Numbered from the stretch's first letter, positions 33,919 to 42,525 are shown. The stretch is DNA of 64,000 bases from Burkholderia sp. SRS-W-2-2016 (GCF_001931485.1 NZ_MSDV01000021.1:124001-188000); one strand, 5' to 3'. Numbers and translations: made by a program. The notes: generated by a model from the sequence alone, not told the origin.

Positions 33919-34171
33919 ACCCTATGCGAACGACGACGACGTGCTCAACATCCAGGGCGATGCGCTCACGCTCAGCAACGGCGCGACTCGCGTTGTACTG
34001 AACGGCACGCTCGAACTGACGCGCGACCAGCGCGGCTTGAAAGCGGCGCTCGCGCTGAAGGACGCGCTCGATGCGATCGTCGCGAGTCTGCAGGCCGACG
34101 CGAATTTACCGGCAAAAGTGAAAGACGAACCCGATCAGAAGCCGGGCGTCACGCAAAATCCGTTTCAATAA
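33911..34171 (+). CDS. Small hypothetical protein coupled to the nuclease gene
   Basis: An 86-residue acidic cytoplasmic protein (MFKPYANDDDVLNIQGDALTL...) with no known domain: a short beta section, NGTLELTRDQRGLKAALALKDALDAIVASL as an amphipathic helix, and a disordered Pro/Lys tail. It starts at GTG, inside the last codons of the nuclease gene (8-base overlap) with AGGAGG upstream at 33897-33902, so it is translated with it. Because the nuclease is exported and this protein is not, an immunity role would need a cytoplasmic threat; that is speculation. Confidence 0.7.
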   Translation: MFKPYANDDDVLNIQGDALTLSNGATRVVLNGTLELTRDQRGLKAALALKDALDAIVASLQADANLPAKVKDEPDQKPGVTQNPFQ

Positions 34172-34225
34172 TGCCGTGGGGCGGCGTTGCATTTTCGCAA
34201 CCTCGTAGCCCCCGCAAATCCTCCC

Positions 34226-34260
34226 GGCCGTCGCGCAAACCTTTGCGTGACGGCCTTTTT
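34226..34260 (+). terminator. Intrinsic terminator after the nuclease unit
   Basis: GGCCGTC (34226-34232) pairs with GACGGCC (34249-34255), with an inner CGCAAA/TTTGCG stem, followed by five Ts. Confidence 0.88.
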
Positions 34261-34363
34261 ACCGATCTCGCGCCGCCGCGTCGATCAGGTCCGCCGCTGA
34301 CACATAATGTTCATATAGAAACCTTAGCGTGCGAGGCTTGTTCACAATTCGACTGGCGCCGCC

Positions 34364-35596
34364 ATGCATCCAGCGTTCTCGAGTTTTCGCCGTTCTTCCG
34401 CGCAGGGCAACCCTCGCACGGCCGGTGACTTGTGCCAGGAAGTTCCATCGGTAGACGCCGGGGATCTGAACGCCGTGGTAATGGAAATCTTCTCCGCGCG
34501 GCGCGATATGCAAAGCCTCGCGGTGATCGACGACCAGCGTCCGATCGGTCTGATCAACCGCGATATTTTCATGTCGCAAATGAGCCGGCCGTTTCATCGC
34601 GAGCTGTACGACAAGAAGAGCTGCATCGCGTTCATGGACAAAGAACCGCTGATCGTCGATGCCGACATCAGTATCGAAGCGCTCGCGTTCAGAACCGTCG
34701 AAGCCGGCGATAAAGCACTGGTCGACGGGTTCATCGTCACGCGCGAGGGCCGCTTCTCGGGTCTCGGCAGCGGTTTGCAACTCATTAGCGCAGTGGCCGA
34801 AATGCAGGCGGAGAAAAACCGCCAGATCATGCAGAGCATCGAGTACGCGAGCGTGATCCAGCGCGCGATGCTGCGCGCGTCCAGCGAAACGCTATCGATG
34901 AAGCTGCGCGACGCGGCAATGGTCTGGGAGCCGCGCGATGTAGTGGGCGGCGACTTCTATCATTTCGCGGCCTTTCCGTCCGGCTGGTTCGGCGCGGTCG
35001 CCGATTGCACCGGCCACGGTGTGCCGGGTGCGTTCATGACTCTGCTGGCCTCTGCGTCGCTGTCGAAGGCGCTCGAACAGATCGGTCCGCGCGACCCGGC
35101 CGCGCTGCTCGCGGCGGTCAACCGCAACGTCAAGAGCCAGTTGGGGCAGGTCGATAACGGCGACGCCGGCAATCAATCGAACGATGGTCTGGACACCGCA
35201 CTATTCTGGTTCGACACCGCGCAGAGCGTGCTGCACTTCGCGGGCGCGCGGATCGCGGTGCATATCCTCGCGCCCGCGGCCGCCGAGTTCGAAACGATCG
35301 CGGCCGACCGGATGGGCGTGGGCTACGTGGACAGCCACGCGGACTACGCGTGGAACCTGCGCTCGATTCCGGTCACGCCGGGCAGCCTGCTGTTCATCTA
35401 CACCGACGGGCTCAGCGATCAGATCGGCGGCCCGCGCACTATTTCGTTCGGCCGGCGCCGCGCGCTCGACGTGATCGTCGAGCATCGCGCCGACACGCCG
35501 GCGGCGATCTGCGAGCGCGTACGGCTCGCGCTCGCGCAATGGCAAGGACTCCAACCCCGTCGTGACGACGTCACGCTTTTCTGTGCCCGCATCTAA
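34364..35596 (+). CDS. PP2C/SpoIIE-type serine phosphatase with N-terminal CBS-like domain (SiaA-like)
   Basis: A 410-residue cytoplasmic protein. Residues about 30-150 look like a CBS-pair domain (SLAVIDDQRPIGLINRDIFM, LVDGFIVTREGRFSGLGSG). A short coiled linker (QAEKNRQIMQSIEYASVIQRAML) leads to a SpoIIE phosphatase domain with EPRDVVGGDFYHF, DCTGHGVPGAFMTL near 212-225, IYTDGLSDQ and RRDDVTLF. The Asp residues bind the two metal ions. It starts an operon with siaB- and siaC-like genes, so it should dephosphorylate the SiaC homologue. Pseudomonas SiaA has a membrane sensor and HAMP in place of the CBS part. Confidence 0.85.
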   Translation: MHPAFSSFRRSSAQGNPRTAGDLCQEVPSVDAGDLNAVVMEIFSARRDMQSLAVIDDQRPIGLINRDIFMSQMSRPFHRELYDKKSCIAFMDKEPLIVDADISIEALAFRTVEAGDKALVDGFIVTREGRFSGLGSGLQLISAVAEMQAEKNRQIMQSIEYASVIQRAMLRASSETLSMKLRDAAMVWEPRDVVGGDFYHFAAFPSGWFGAVADCTGHGVPGAFMTLLASASLSKALEQIGPRDPAALLAAVNRNVKSQLGQVDNGDAGNQSNDGLDTALFWFDTAQSVLHFAGARIAVHILAPAAAEFETIAADRMGVGYVDSHADYAWNLRSIPVTPGSLLFIYTDGLSDQIGGPRTISFGRRRALDVIVEHRADTPAAICERVRLALAQWQGLQPRRDDVTLFCARI

Positions 35597-35608
35597 CGAA
35601 TTACCGCA

Positions 35609-36172
35609 ATGTCCCAACTACTCGAATCAGACAGCGCCTTTTTCGATCTCGCGCAGCGACGCAACGTGCTCTTCTATCACAAGGGCTTCTTCTCCAATAA
35701 CATCGTCGCGTCGATGGGCGAGGTCGTGAAACTGCAGCTGGAAGTCGCCGGCGTCAGCGGTCCGACCCGTCGCAAGCTGTTCTCGTCCTTTATCGAACTG
35801 TCGCAGAACATCGTGCATTACTCGTCGAGCGCATTGGAGGCCGGCGGCGACACAGCCGGCGCGATCCGCGAGGGCGCGGTGTGCATCTCGAAGCACGGCG
35901 AGCAGCACGTGATGCTGTGCGTCAATCCGATCGCAACCACCGAAGTCGACGCGCTGCGCAGCCGGCTCGAACCGCTGCGCAACATGTCGCTCGACGAAAT
36001 CAAGCAGGCGTACAAGGTGTCGTTGCGCACCGACGCGCCGAAAGACAGCAAGGGCGCCGGCCTCGGCTTCCTGACGATGGCGCGCGATGCGAGCGCGCCG
36101 CTCGAATTCGCTTTTCATCCGCGTGCCGACGAACCCGGCACCACGCTGTTTTGCCTCATGGCCATCATCTGA
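35609..36172 (+). CDS. siaB: SiaB-family protein kinase
   Basis: A 187-residue cytoplasmic protein of the SiaB family with a histidine-kinase-like ATPase fold: N-box ELSQN at 63-67 and the glycine lid KGAGLGFL around 148-155. In Pseudomonas aeruginosa SiaB phosphorylates SiaC on a Thr and thereby stops it from activating the cyclase SiaD. The gene is 12 bases behind the phosphatase and 19 before the siaC-like gene, which supports the same circuit here. Start ATG is the only good one. Confidence 0.82.
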   Translation: MSQLLESDSAFFDLAQRRNVLFYHKGFFSNNIVASMGEVVKLQLEVAGVSGPTRRKLFSSFIELSQNIVHYSSSALEAGGDTAGAIREGAVCISKHGEQHVMLCVNPIATTEVDALRSRLEPLRNMSLDEIKQAYKVSLRTDAPKDSKGAGLGFLTMARDASAPLEFAFHPRADEPGTTLFCLMAII

Positions 36173-36191
36173 GCAGGAACGCGCACGAACC

Positions 36192-36587
36192 ATGGAAAAC
36201 CTGTACATCTCCGCCACGCCGACATCGCCTGAAGTCGACTTTCGTTTCGACCAGCACGCGTTGTCGATCAAGGGCGAGTCTTACCCCGAAAACGCGGCCG
36301 CTTTCTACGCGCCGGTCATCGAACAATTGCGCGCCTATCTCGCCGCCAGTAACGACGCGGAAATCACGATCGACGTCGCGCTCACCTACTTCAACAGTTC
36401 GAGCACCAAGATGCTGTTCAGCATCTTCGACGCGCTGGACGAAGCCGCGCAAGCGGGCAACCGCGTCGCGATGAACTGGTATCGCGACGAGGAAGACGAG
36501 ACCATTGCCGAATTCGGCGAAGAACTGAAGGCCGACTTCCAGGCGATCGAATTCACCGATCGTCCGGTTGCGCAGCAGGGCCGCTAA
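36192..36587 (+). CDS. siaC: SiaC-family (DUF1987) regulatory phosphoprotein
   Basis: A 131-residue protein with an anti-sigma-antagonist-like fold and the DUF1987 pattern (YPENAAAFYAPVI, VALTYFNSSSTKMLFSIFD). In Pseudomonas the phosphorylated residue lies just after the conserved Asn of this motif; here that place is Ser69 (YFNSSS), so a Ser may replace the Thr. Unphosphorylated SiaC binds and activates the cyclase. The next gene starts one base after its stop codon, as expected for partners. Confidence 0.85.
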   Translation: MENLYISATPTSPEVDFRFDQHALSIKGESYPENAAAFYAPVIEQLRAYLAASNDAEITIDVALTYFNSSSTKMLFSIFDALDEAAQAGNRVAMNWYRDEEDETIAEFGEELKADFQAIEFTDRPVAQQGR

Positions 36588-36588
36588 C

Positions 36589-37314
36589 GTGCAGTCGCCC
36601 TCTTCCCGTGACGCCGCCGCGAACGACGCGCCCGATCTGTTCCGGAACGAGAGCGCGGCGCTGGACAAGGCGCGCGCGATGCATGCGAGCGCCGCCGCGG
36701 ACGCCGCCGACTATCGCCAGTCGTTAGGCGAACTGATCGAGCACTTCCAGCGACTGATGCGCGAGACGCGCCGGCTGATCGGCCGCAGCGACCGCGCCGA
36801 ACGCGAGATGCAGGCGCTGACCCAGCAGCTCGCGTATCGTGCGTCGCACGATGCGCTGACCGGCGTGCTGAACCGCAGCGCGGTGATCGAGCGGACCGCG
36901 AAAGTGCTGCGCACCGACAGCGCGGTGATGGTGATTCTCGACATCGACGAATTTAAGCGCATCAACGACGACTACGGCCACCCGACCGGCGACGCGGTGA
37001 TTCTCGGCGTGGTCGACTGTTTGCGGCGGATCGTCGGCGGCGAGGGCTTCATCGGCCGGGTCGGCGGCGAGGAATTCACCGTGCTGCTGCCCGGTCGCGA
37101 TGCCGCCGACGGCGCGCTGCTGGCCGAGCGCATGCGCGCGGCGATCAGCGATTCGCTGGTGGTCGCGCCGGTCGAGCGGCGCATCACGGCCAGCTTCGGC
37201 GTCAGCGTCAACGTGGCCGGCACCAGCTTCGACACCGCCTATGGCCTCGCCGACGCGGCGCTGTACCGGGCCAAGCGAGGCGGGCGCAATCGCGTGGAAT
37301 TCGCCGACCGGTAG
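36589..37314 (+). CDS. siaD: GGDEF diguanylate cyclase (SiaD-like)
   Basis: A 241-residue soluble cyclase: N-terminal helical/coiled-coil part (about 20-80, LGELIEHFQRLMRETRRLI...) and a GGDEF domain with intact GGEEF in RVGGEEFTVLLP. There is no RxxD product-inhibition site at the usual place, which Pseudomonas SiaD does not lack by necessity; control would come from SiaC instead. I take the GTG at 36589, one base after the siaC stop; a TTG at 36568 is possible. It makes cyclic di-GMP, and so would steer biofilm or motility. Confidence 0.85.
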   Translation: MQSPSSRDAAANDAPDLFRNESAALDKARAMHASAAADAADYRQSLGELIEHFQRLMRETRRLIGRSDRAEREMQALTQQLAYRASHDALTGVLNRSAVIERTAKVLRTDSAVMVILDIDEFKRINDDYGHPTGDAVILGVVDCLRRIVGGEGFIGRVGGEEFTVLLPGRDAADGALLAERMRAAISDSLVVAPVERRITASFGVSVNVAGTSFDTAYGLADAALYRAKRGGRNRVEFADR

Positions 37315-37458
37315 GCGGGCAGGCAGACAGACAACAGCGCTCGGGAGACTCCCGAGGTCAGGCAACGCGTGGCGCCGGGTACGGTGGTGCCGGCGCCCCT
37401 GGTCGCGAGGAGACAGCGCGCCGTTCGCAGGTAGATCCGCAGCGCTCTAAAGCAGGTC

Positions 37459-39879
37459 ATGCAGCCACCAAAACATTCACTCTTCGGACGGTCCGGTTTG
37501 CTGTCGCGCCGCGTCGACGCCCAGGCGAGCGCGCTGGGGCCGGACGTCACGCGCAAGGCCGGCACGCTCATCGCCGTGCTGGCGATTCTCGCCGTGATCG
37601 CGACGAGTACGTTCCTCGCGCTGCGCCAGAGCAGCGAGCAGGACAGTGCGCTGCGCACGATCCAGGCGTCCGGGCGCCTGCGCCACGATCTCGACCAGTT
37701 GCAGCAACTGATGCTCGACGAGCACGCGATTCTCTACACGTCGATCGCGACGGTGCCGCTCTACAAGCGCGCGGCCTACAACTTTCCGATGTCCGCGCTG
37801 CTCGCGTTGACGCGCGACGCGCGCGAGAGCTGCAGCGAAAATCACGTGTGCGTATCGCGGCTCTCGGAACTCGACGACATGATCGGCCGGCTCAGCGAGC
37901 TGAGTTTCGCGCTCGCGCGCAAGGTCGCCGATCATCCGGGCAGCGTCGTGATGGGCGATCCGCAACTCGAGGAAATCGACGCGTATTTCTATAACGTGCT
38001 GGAGCGGGTCGTCGACGTGCGACTCTCGGCCGACGCGAAAGTCGACTCGGTCGTCAGCAAATCGTCGCTCGACGCGAAGTGGTTTACGCGCGTGCTGTTG
38101 GGCTGCGGCGTCGTTGCCGCGTTGCTGCTGATTTCGCTGATCCGCTGGAATGGGCGGATCGGCTCGCATCTGCGCCGCTCGCTGCATCTGACCGAAGAAG
38201 TGCGCTCGCGCTACCAGCGGTTTTTCGAGGGACATCCGTTGCCGATCTGGGTCACCGACGACCAGACCCAGAAGATCATCGCGGCCAATGCGAGCGCGCA
38301 ACGCGATTTCGGCTACACGGAGCAGCAGTTGCTCGGGATGTCGCTGAACGATCTGCGCGTCGAACAGGTACTCGGGCAATTGCCGCAACTGCGCGAGCGC
38401 CGGATCGAGCAGTTGCGGCACGCGACGCAATCGGCCGGCATCTGGGTCTATCGCACCCGCGCCGGCAACCGACTGTCGATGGAAGTGCACCACCTGCGTA
38501 TCGAACTCGACGGCCGGCCCGCGACGATGGCCGTGATGGTCGATGTAACGACGCTGATTCAGTACCACGAACGACTCGAACATCAGGCCCGCTACGATGC
38601 GTTGACCGAACTGCCGAACCGGGTGCTGCTCGGCGAGTATCTCGGCGAATCGCTGCTGCGCGCGGCGGCGACGGGCCAACACGTTTCGGTGCTGTTTCTC
38701 GATCTGGACCGCTTCAAGGAGGTCAACGATTCGCTCGGCCACCGGATCGGCGATCTGCTGCTGAAAGCGGTCGCGCGACGGCTTCAGCGGCTGTTGCGCG
38801 CGACCGATTTCGTCGCGCGATATGGCGGCGATGAATTCGTGATCGTCGCCGAACGCTCGGACGCGGCGCAACTCACCGACATGCTCGACCGGCTGATTCG
38901 CGAAATGAGCGAGCCGTACAGCATCGGCGAGCACGAGCTGTATCTGGAAGTGAGCATCGGCGTCAGCACGTCGCCACAGGACGGCGCAAAGCCCGACCTG
39001 CTCACGCGCAATGCGGACGCCGCGCTGTACGTCGCGAAATCGCGCGGACGCAACCGCTATCAGTTCTATAAACCGGAATTGAGCCGCGCCGTCGCCGACA
39101 AGCTGCGCCTCACCACCCGGCTGCGGCGCGCGGCGAAGGCCAATGAATTGCGGCTCGTGTATCAGCCGCAGATCGATATGGAGACCGGCTGCATCGTCGG
39201 CGCGGAGGCGTTGTTGCGCTGGCATGACAGCGAACTCGGCGAGGTCTCGCCGGCCGTGTTCATTCCGCTCGCCGAGGAAACCGGTCTGATCCAGAGCATC
39301 GGCACCTGGGTTCTGCGGCAGGCCTGCCTGCAGGCGAAGGCATGGGTACGCGCGGGTCTTCCGGCGATGCGCGTATCGGTCAACGTGTCGCCGCTGCAAC
39401 TCGAACGAACCGATTTGCCGGGCGTGGTGCGCGCGGCGCTCGACGAAGCCGGCTGGCCCGCGCAACTGCTCGAACTCGAAGTCACCGAGGGCGCGTTGAT
39501 GCGCAACGCCGAAGAAGCGCAGCGAGTGCTGCGCGAACTGCGCGCGCTCGGTGTGTCAATCGCCATCGACGACTTCGGCACCGGCTATTCGAGCCTCAGC
39601 TATCTGAAACGCTTCAGCGTCGACCGGATCAAGATCGATCGCGCGTTTGTCTGCGAAATCGGCAAGGACTCGGAACTCGAAGCGCTGTCGCTGGCGATCA
39701 TCGCGATTGCCGAAACGCTGAGCTTCGATGTGGTGGCCGAAGGAGTCGAGCTGGAAGCGCAGCGCGAGTTTCTGGTCCGCCACGGCTGCTCCGTCGCGCA
39801 AGGGTTCCTGTTCAGTCCGGCGGTGTCGCCCGAAGATCTGGCGCGGATGCTCGGCGACACCGCGGTCGCCGTTTCCTAG
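37459..39879 (+). CDS. Membrane PAS-GGDEF-EAL cyclic-di-GMP enzyme
   Basis: An 806-residue inner-membrane protein: TM1 about 35-55, a periplasmic sensor of about 150 residues, TM2 about 209-230, PAS (about 250-360), GGDEF (motif 456-460 with an upstream RxxD inhibition site in RATD) and EAL (EALLRW, Glu583). Both active-site motifs are intact, so it could make and break cyclic di-GMP; which activity dominates is open. It lies 144 bases after siaD on the same strand and may take part in the same signalling unit, perhaps balancing the cyclase. Confidence 0.9.
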   Translation: MQPPKHSLFGRSGLLSRRVDAQASALGPDVTRKAGTLIAVLAILAVIATSTFLALRQSSEQDSALRTIQASGRLRHDLDQLQQLMLDEHAILYTSIATVPLYKRAAYNFPMSALLALTRDARESCSENHVCVSRLSELDDMIGRLSELSFALARKVADHPGSVVMGDPQLEEIDAYFYNVLERVVDVRLSADAKVDSVVSKSSLDAKWFTRVLLGCGVVAALLLISLIRWNGRIGSHLRRSLHLTEEVRSRYQRFFEGHPLPIWVTDDQTQKIIAANASAQRDFGYTEQQLLGMSLNDLRVEQVLGQLPQLRERRIEQLRHATQSAGIWVYRTRAGNRLSMEVHHLRIELDGRPATMAVMVDVTTLIQYHERLEHQARYDALTELPNRVLLGEYLGESLLRAAATGQHVSVLFLDLDRFKEVNDSLGHRIGDLLLKAVARRLQRLLRATDFVARYGGDEFVIVAERSDAAQLTDMLDRLIREMSEPYSIGEHELYLEVSIGVSTSPQDGAKPDLLTRNADAALYVAKSRGRNRYQFYKPELSRAVADKLRLTTRLRRAAKANELRLVYQPQIDMETGCIVGAEALLRWHDSELGEVSPAVFIPLAEETGLIQSIGTWVLRQACLQAKAWVRAGLPAMRVSVNVSPLQLERTDLPGVVRAALDEAGWPAQLLELEVTEGALMRNAEEAQRVLRELRALGVSIAIDDFGTGYSSLSYLKRFSVDRIKIDRAFVCEIGKDSELEALSLAIIAIAETLSFDVVAEGVELEAQREFLVRHGCSVAQGFLFSPAVSPEDLARMLGDTAVAVS

Positions 39880-40034
39880 CGTTTTCGACTTGTATCCGCG
39901 CTGACGCACTAGTTACGTTTTGTCACCAGCGGCGCGTCAACTCCTGTGTTCCGGCCCACGTTAAACCGGCAGCGCGCTGAAACGATTTCAGCCGCGACAC
40001 AAACGAATCTAACGATTCAAACAGGAGTTACATC

Positions 40035-40427
40035 ATGAAGACGCTTTTCGCCGCTGTTGCTTCCGCTCTGCTCGTGTCGACCGCATTCGCTCAAACCGCC
40101 GCGCCGTCCGCCGCGCAGCCCGCGCAGCCCGCGCAAGCCGCGCAGTTGCCCGCCGCCGGTCAGGCGAATCTGAAGGCGAGCACCGCCGCGCAAGCGGGCG
40201 CGACCAACGACAGCGCGACCGCGACGACGACCAAGGCGCCTGCCGCAGCCAGCGCGCACAAGCACGTGAAAAAGACTTCCGCCCACACGACGAAGACCCA
40301 CAAGTCCAGCCAGAAGAAAGCCGTCGAAACGAGCGCTGCAAAGAATAAAACGGAGAGCGCGAAAGAGGCCAGCACTGCCCCGGCACAAGCCGACGGCGCA
40401 CAAACCGGCACGACGAAAACGCAATAA
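40035..40427 (+). CDS. Ala/Lys/Thr-rich exported protein
   Basis: A 130-residue protein with a clear signal peptide (first 19 residues, ending AFAQ) and a mature part made of Ala, Gln, Lys, Thr and Pro without a predicted fold (HKHVKKTSAHTTKTHKSS in the middle). The basic, histone-H1-like composition suggests binding to polyanions such as lipopolysaccharide or DNA in the periplasm, but no family is recognised. AGGAG lies nine bases before the ATG and a terminator follows at 40514. Confidence 0.7.
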   Translation: MKTLFAAVASALLVSTAFAQTAAPSAAQPAQPAQAAQLPAAGQANLKASTAAQAGATNDSATATTTKAPAAASAHKHVKKTSAHTTKTHKSSQKKAVETSAAKNKTESAKEASTAPAQADGAQTGTTKTQ

Positions 40428-40513
40428 CACGTGACCGGTTCCGGCGCTTACCGGCCGTGAAAATGCGGTTGAAATAACAAGCCAATCGAAGCCGGGCTGT
40501 GCCGTTCAGGGAG

Positions 40514-40540
40514 GGCGAGTCGTATGACTCGCCTTTTTTT
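40514..40540 (+). terminator. Intrinsic terminator with repeated T-tracts
   Basis: GGCGAGTC/GACTCGCC stem (40514-40521 with 40526-40533), four-base loop, seven Ts. Two further T-tracts follow, separated by CTGCGC each time, giving three T-runs in about 35 bases. Confidence 0.9.
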
Positions 40541-40712
40541 CTGCGCTTTTTTTCTGCGCTTTTTTATTGTGACCGGTGACGGCGCTCGAAATCGTTTCGA
40601 ACACCGTATCTTTTTGCCGACGCAAGTGCGAATCTTTGCACCGTATTTACGCGTCGGGGTTTACTCTCGAACTGTTCCAACTCCCTGTCGCGTCCCACGG
40701 ACGCGGTATCAA

Positions 40713-41051
40713 ATGGCACTCACGCTCACGCAATCGCTCGATCGGCCCGCGGTGCAATCCGCCACCGCGCAGCAGGTTCAACGCAGCAACAACAACGTCA
40801 TTCCGTTTCGCTCGACACGCGCGCTATTGCACGTAGTGCTGCCGGTGCCGCAGTTACGCGTACTGCTGCATTCGCCGCTCGGCGTCTATGTGGTCGGTAC
40901 TGAAACAGTGCGCGGCGAAATTCGTGCGCAACTCGACATCGCGCGTGAAGATCTCGACTTTACGTTGCACACATTGCTTGCGACGTTGCCCGCCGCGACG
41001 ATCGGTGCGTTGACGCGCCGCGTGAGTACTTCGGCCGCAATCACGCATTAA
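40713..41051 (+). CDS. Small hypothetical protein
   Basis: A 112-residue protein (MALTLTQSLDRPAVQ...) that I do not recognise. The C-terminal two thirds (LHVVLPVPQLRVLLHSPLGVYVVGTETVRGEI...LDFTLHTLLATLP) look folded. The frame is open up to 40524, but that part would start inside a terminator and has a Phe/Arg-rich composition, so I use the ATG at 40713, though its ribosome binding site is weak. Its stop codon overlaps that of the convergent Crp/Fnr gene. Confidence 0.5.
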   Translation: MALTLTQSLDRPAVQSATAQQVQRSNNNVIPFRSTRALLHVVLPVPQLRVLLHSPLGVYVVGTETVRGEIRAQLDIAREDLDFTLHTLLATLPAATIGALTRRVSTSAAITH

Positions 41052-41809
41052 CTGCGTCCGGCACGCGCCGCCGCAGCCGCCGTCACCACCGGCGCGTCGC
41101 TCTGCAATTCGGCCAACCCACGCAACCGCTCCGCATCCGCGATTTCGATCTCCGCATAGCGCAGCTTCAACGCGCCCTGCGTCTCGAAGTGCTTGAGCAC
41201 CTGGTTGATCGTCTGCCGCGACAACGCGAGCATCATCGCGAGATCTTCCTGCGGCACTTTCAGCACCCGCCGCAACGCGCCGGGTTCGCCGTAGCCGCCC
41301 GCCATCAGCAACAGCCGCCGCGCGACGCGCGGCGCGGCCGGCAACAGCGCCGCTTCCTCGATCGCCTCGAACGCGAGCCGCAGCTTGTGCGTGAGCAGCA
41401 GACCGAACGCATGCCAGTAGGCGGGAGTGCGTTCGAGCAACGCGGCGAGCGCCGCGCGCGGCACATGAAACAGCGCGGAATCGCGCTCCGCATACGCGTC
41501 GTGGGTGCGCGGCCGCGCGTCGAACAACGCGATCTCGCCGAACCAGTTGACCGGTTCGATCACCGCGAGCAACGCTTCCTTGCCCGCCGCACTCGCCGCG
41601 CCGATCCGGATCAGACCGTCGAGCACGCAGTAGAGGCCATCGTCGGGATCGCCGCGCGTGAACAGCCGCTCGCCGGCGGCCAGCGCTTCGACGCGCCCCG
41701 CGTCGAGCAACTGCGTCTGCATCGCGGCCGGCGACGCGCGAAACCACGCGCTGCGCGCGAGCAGCGCAGCCAGCTCATTCGATGAAAAACGCTCGGTGAT
41801 GGACGGCAT
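41048..41809 (-). CDS. Crp/Fnr-family transcriptional regulator
   Basis: A 253-residue regulator with an N-terminal cyclic-nucleotide-binding-like barrel (FTRGDPDDGLYCVLDGLIRIG, NWFGEIALFD) and a C-terminal winged helix (KVPQEDLAMMLALSRQTINQVLKHFETQGALKLRY). No Fnr cysteines are seen, so it is not an oxygen sensor of the FNR type; binding of cAMP or another ligand is open. I use the ATG at 41809; the frame is open further upstream but that extension lacks conservation-like features. It ends in a 4-base overlap with the convergent small gene and is divergent from the Mpo1-like gene. Confidence 0.87.
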   Translation of the reverse strand: MPSITERFSSNELAALLARSAWFRASPAAMQTQLLDAGRVEALAAGERLFTRGDPDDGLYCVLDGLIRIGAASAAGKEALLAVIEPVNWFGEIALFDARPRTHDAYAERDSALFHVPRAALAALLERTPAYWHAFGLLLTHKLRLAFEAIEEAALLPAAPRVARRLLLMAGGYGEPGALRRVLKVPQEDLAMMLALSRQTINQVLKHFETQGALKLRYAEIEIADAERLRGLAELQSDAPVVTAAAAARAGRS

Positions 41810-41908
41810 CGCGTACGAGGGTCGATGATTAGGTGAATTGTCGGCTACCCGGTGGTTTCGGATCGAACCGCCCGCGATTATGCTGGCTTTAACCCAGGAG
41901 CGGCATTG

Positions 41909-42448
41909 ATGAGAACGCTGACCCAGCAACTGACGCAATACGCGGCCTACCATCGCGACCGGCGCAATATCGCCACGCACTTCGTCGGCATTCCGCTGAT
42001 CGTGCTGGCGCTCGCGGTGCTGCTGAGCCGCCCGGCCTTCGGCGCCGGCCTGCTGCCGGTCACGCTGTCGCCGGCGTGGCTGCTGTTCGTCGCGGCGACC
42101 GTCTACTACCTCGCGCTCGACGTGCCGCTCGGCGTGTTGATGGCCTGCGTGTCGGCGCTATGCGTGGCGTTCGGCGAGTGGGTCGGCGCGCAAGGCACGC
42201 TCGTGTGGCTCGCGACCGGCATCGGTTTGTTCGTGATCGGCTGGGCGTTCCAGTTCGTCGGCCATGTCGCGTACGAGCATCGCAAGCCGGCCTTCGTCGA
42301 CGACGTGATCGGCCTGTTGATCGGGCCGCTGTTCGTGCTGGCGGAAGCGCTGTTCGGGATCGGCTGGCGTCCCGAGTTGCGCGAGGCGATCGAGGCGGAG
42401 GTGGGCCCGACGCGCATCAACGCGGCGGGCAGCGAAGCGCATCGCTGA
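41909..42448 (+). CDS. Mpo1-like (DUF962) membrane protein
   Basis: A 179-residue protein with four membrane segments and the DUF962 signature: YHRDRRNIATHFVGIPLIV at the N-terminus and FVGHVAYEHRKPA later. The histidines match those that bind iron in yeast Mpo1, an oxygenase that removes one carbon from 2-hydroxy fatty acids. A similar role on 2-hydroxylated lipids is possible here, as Burkholderia makes 2-hydroxy fatty acids; this is inference. CAGGAG lies nine to ten bases before the ATG. Confidence 0.8.
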   Translation: MRTLTQQLTQYAAYHRDRRNIATHFVGIPLIVLALAVLLSRPAFGAGLLPVTLSPAWLLFVAATVYYLALDVPLGVLMACVSALCVAFGEWVGAQGTLVWLATGIGLFVIGWAFQFVGHVAYEHRKPAFVDDVIGLLIGPLFVLAEALFGIGWRPELREAIEAEVGPTRINAAGSEAHR

Positions 42449-42525
42449 GCCGCGCACGCGGCGCGCGATACCGCATCACGCCATCTTGCGGCGCGCCGCC
42501 GCTCAAGCCGCCCTCACCGCCCACC

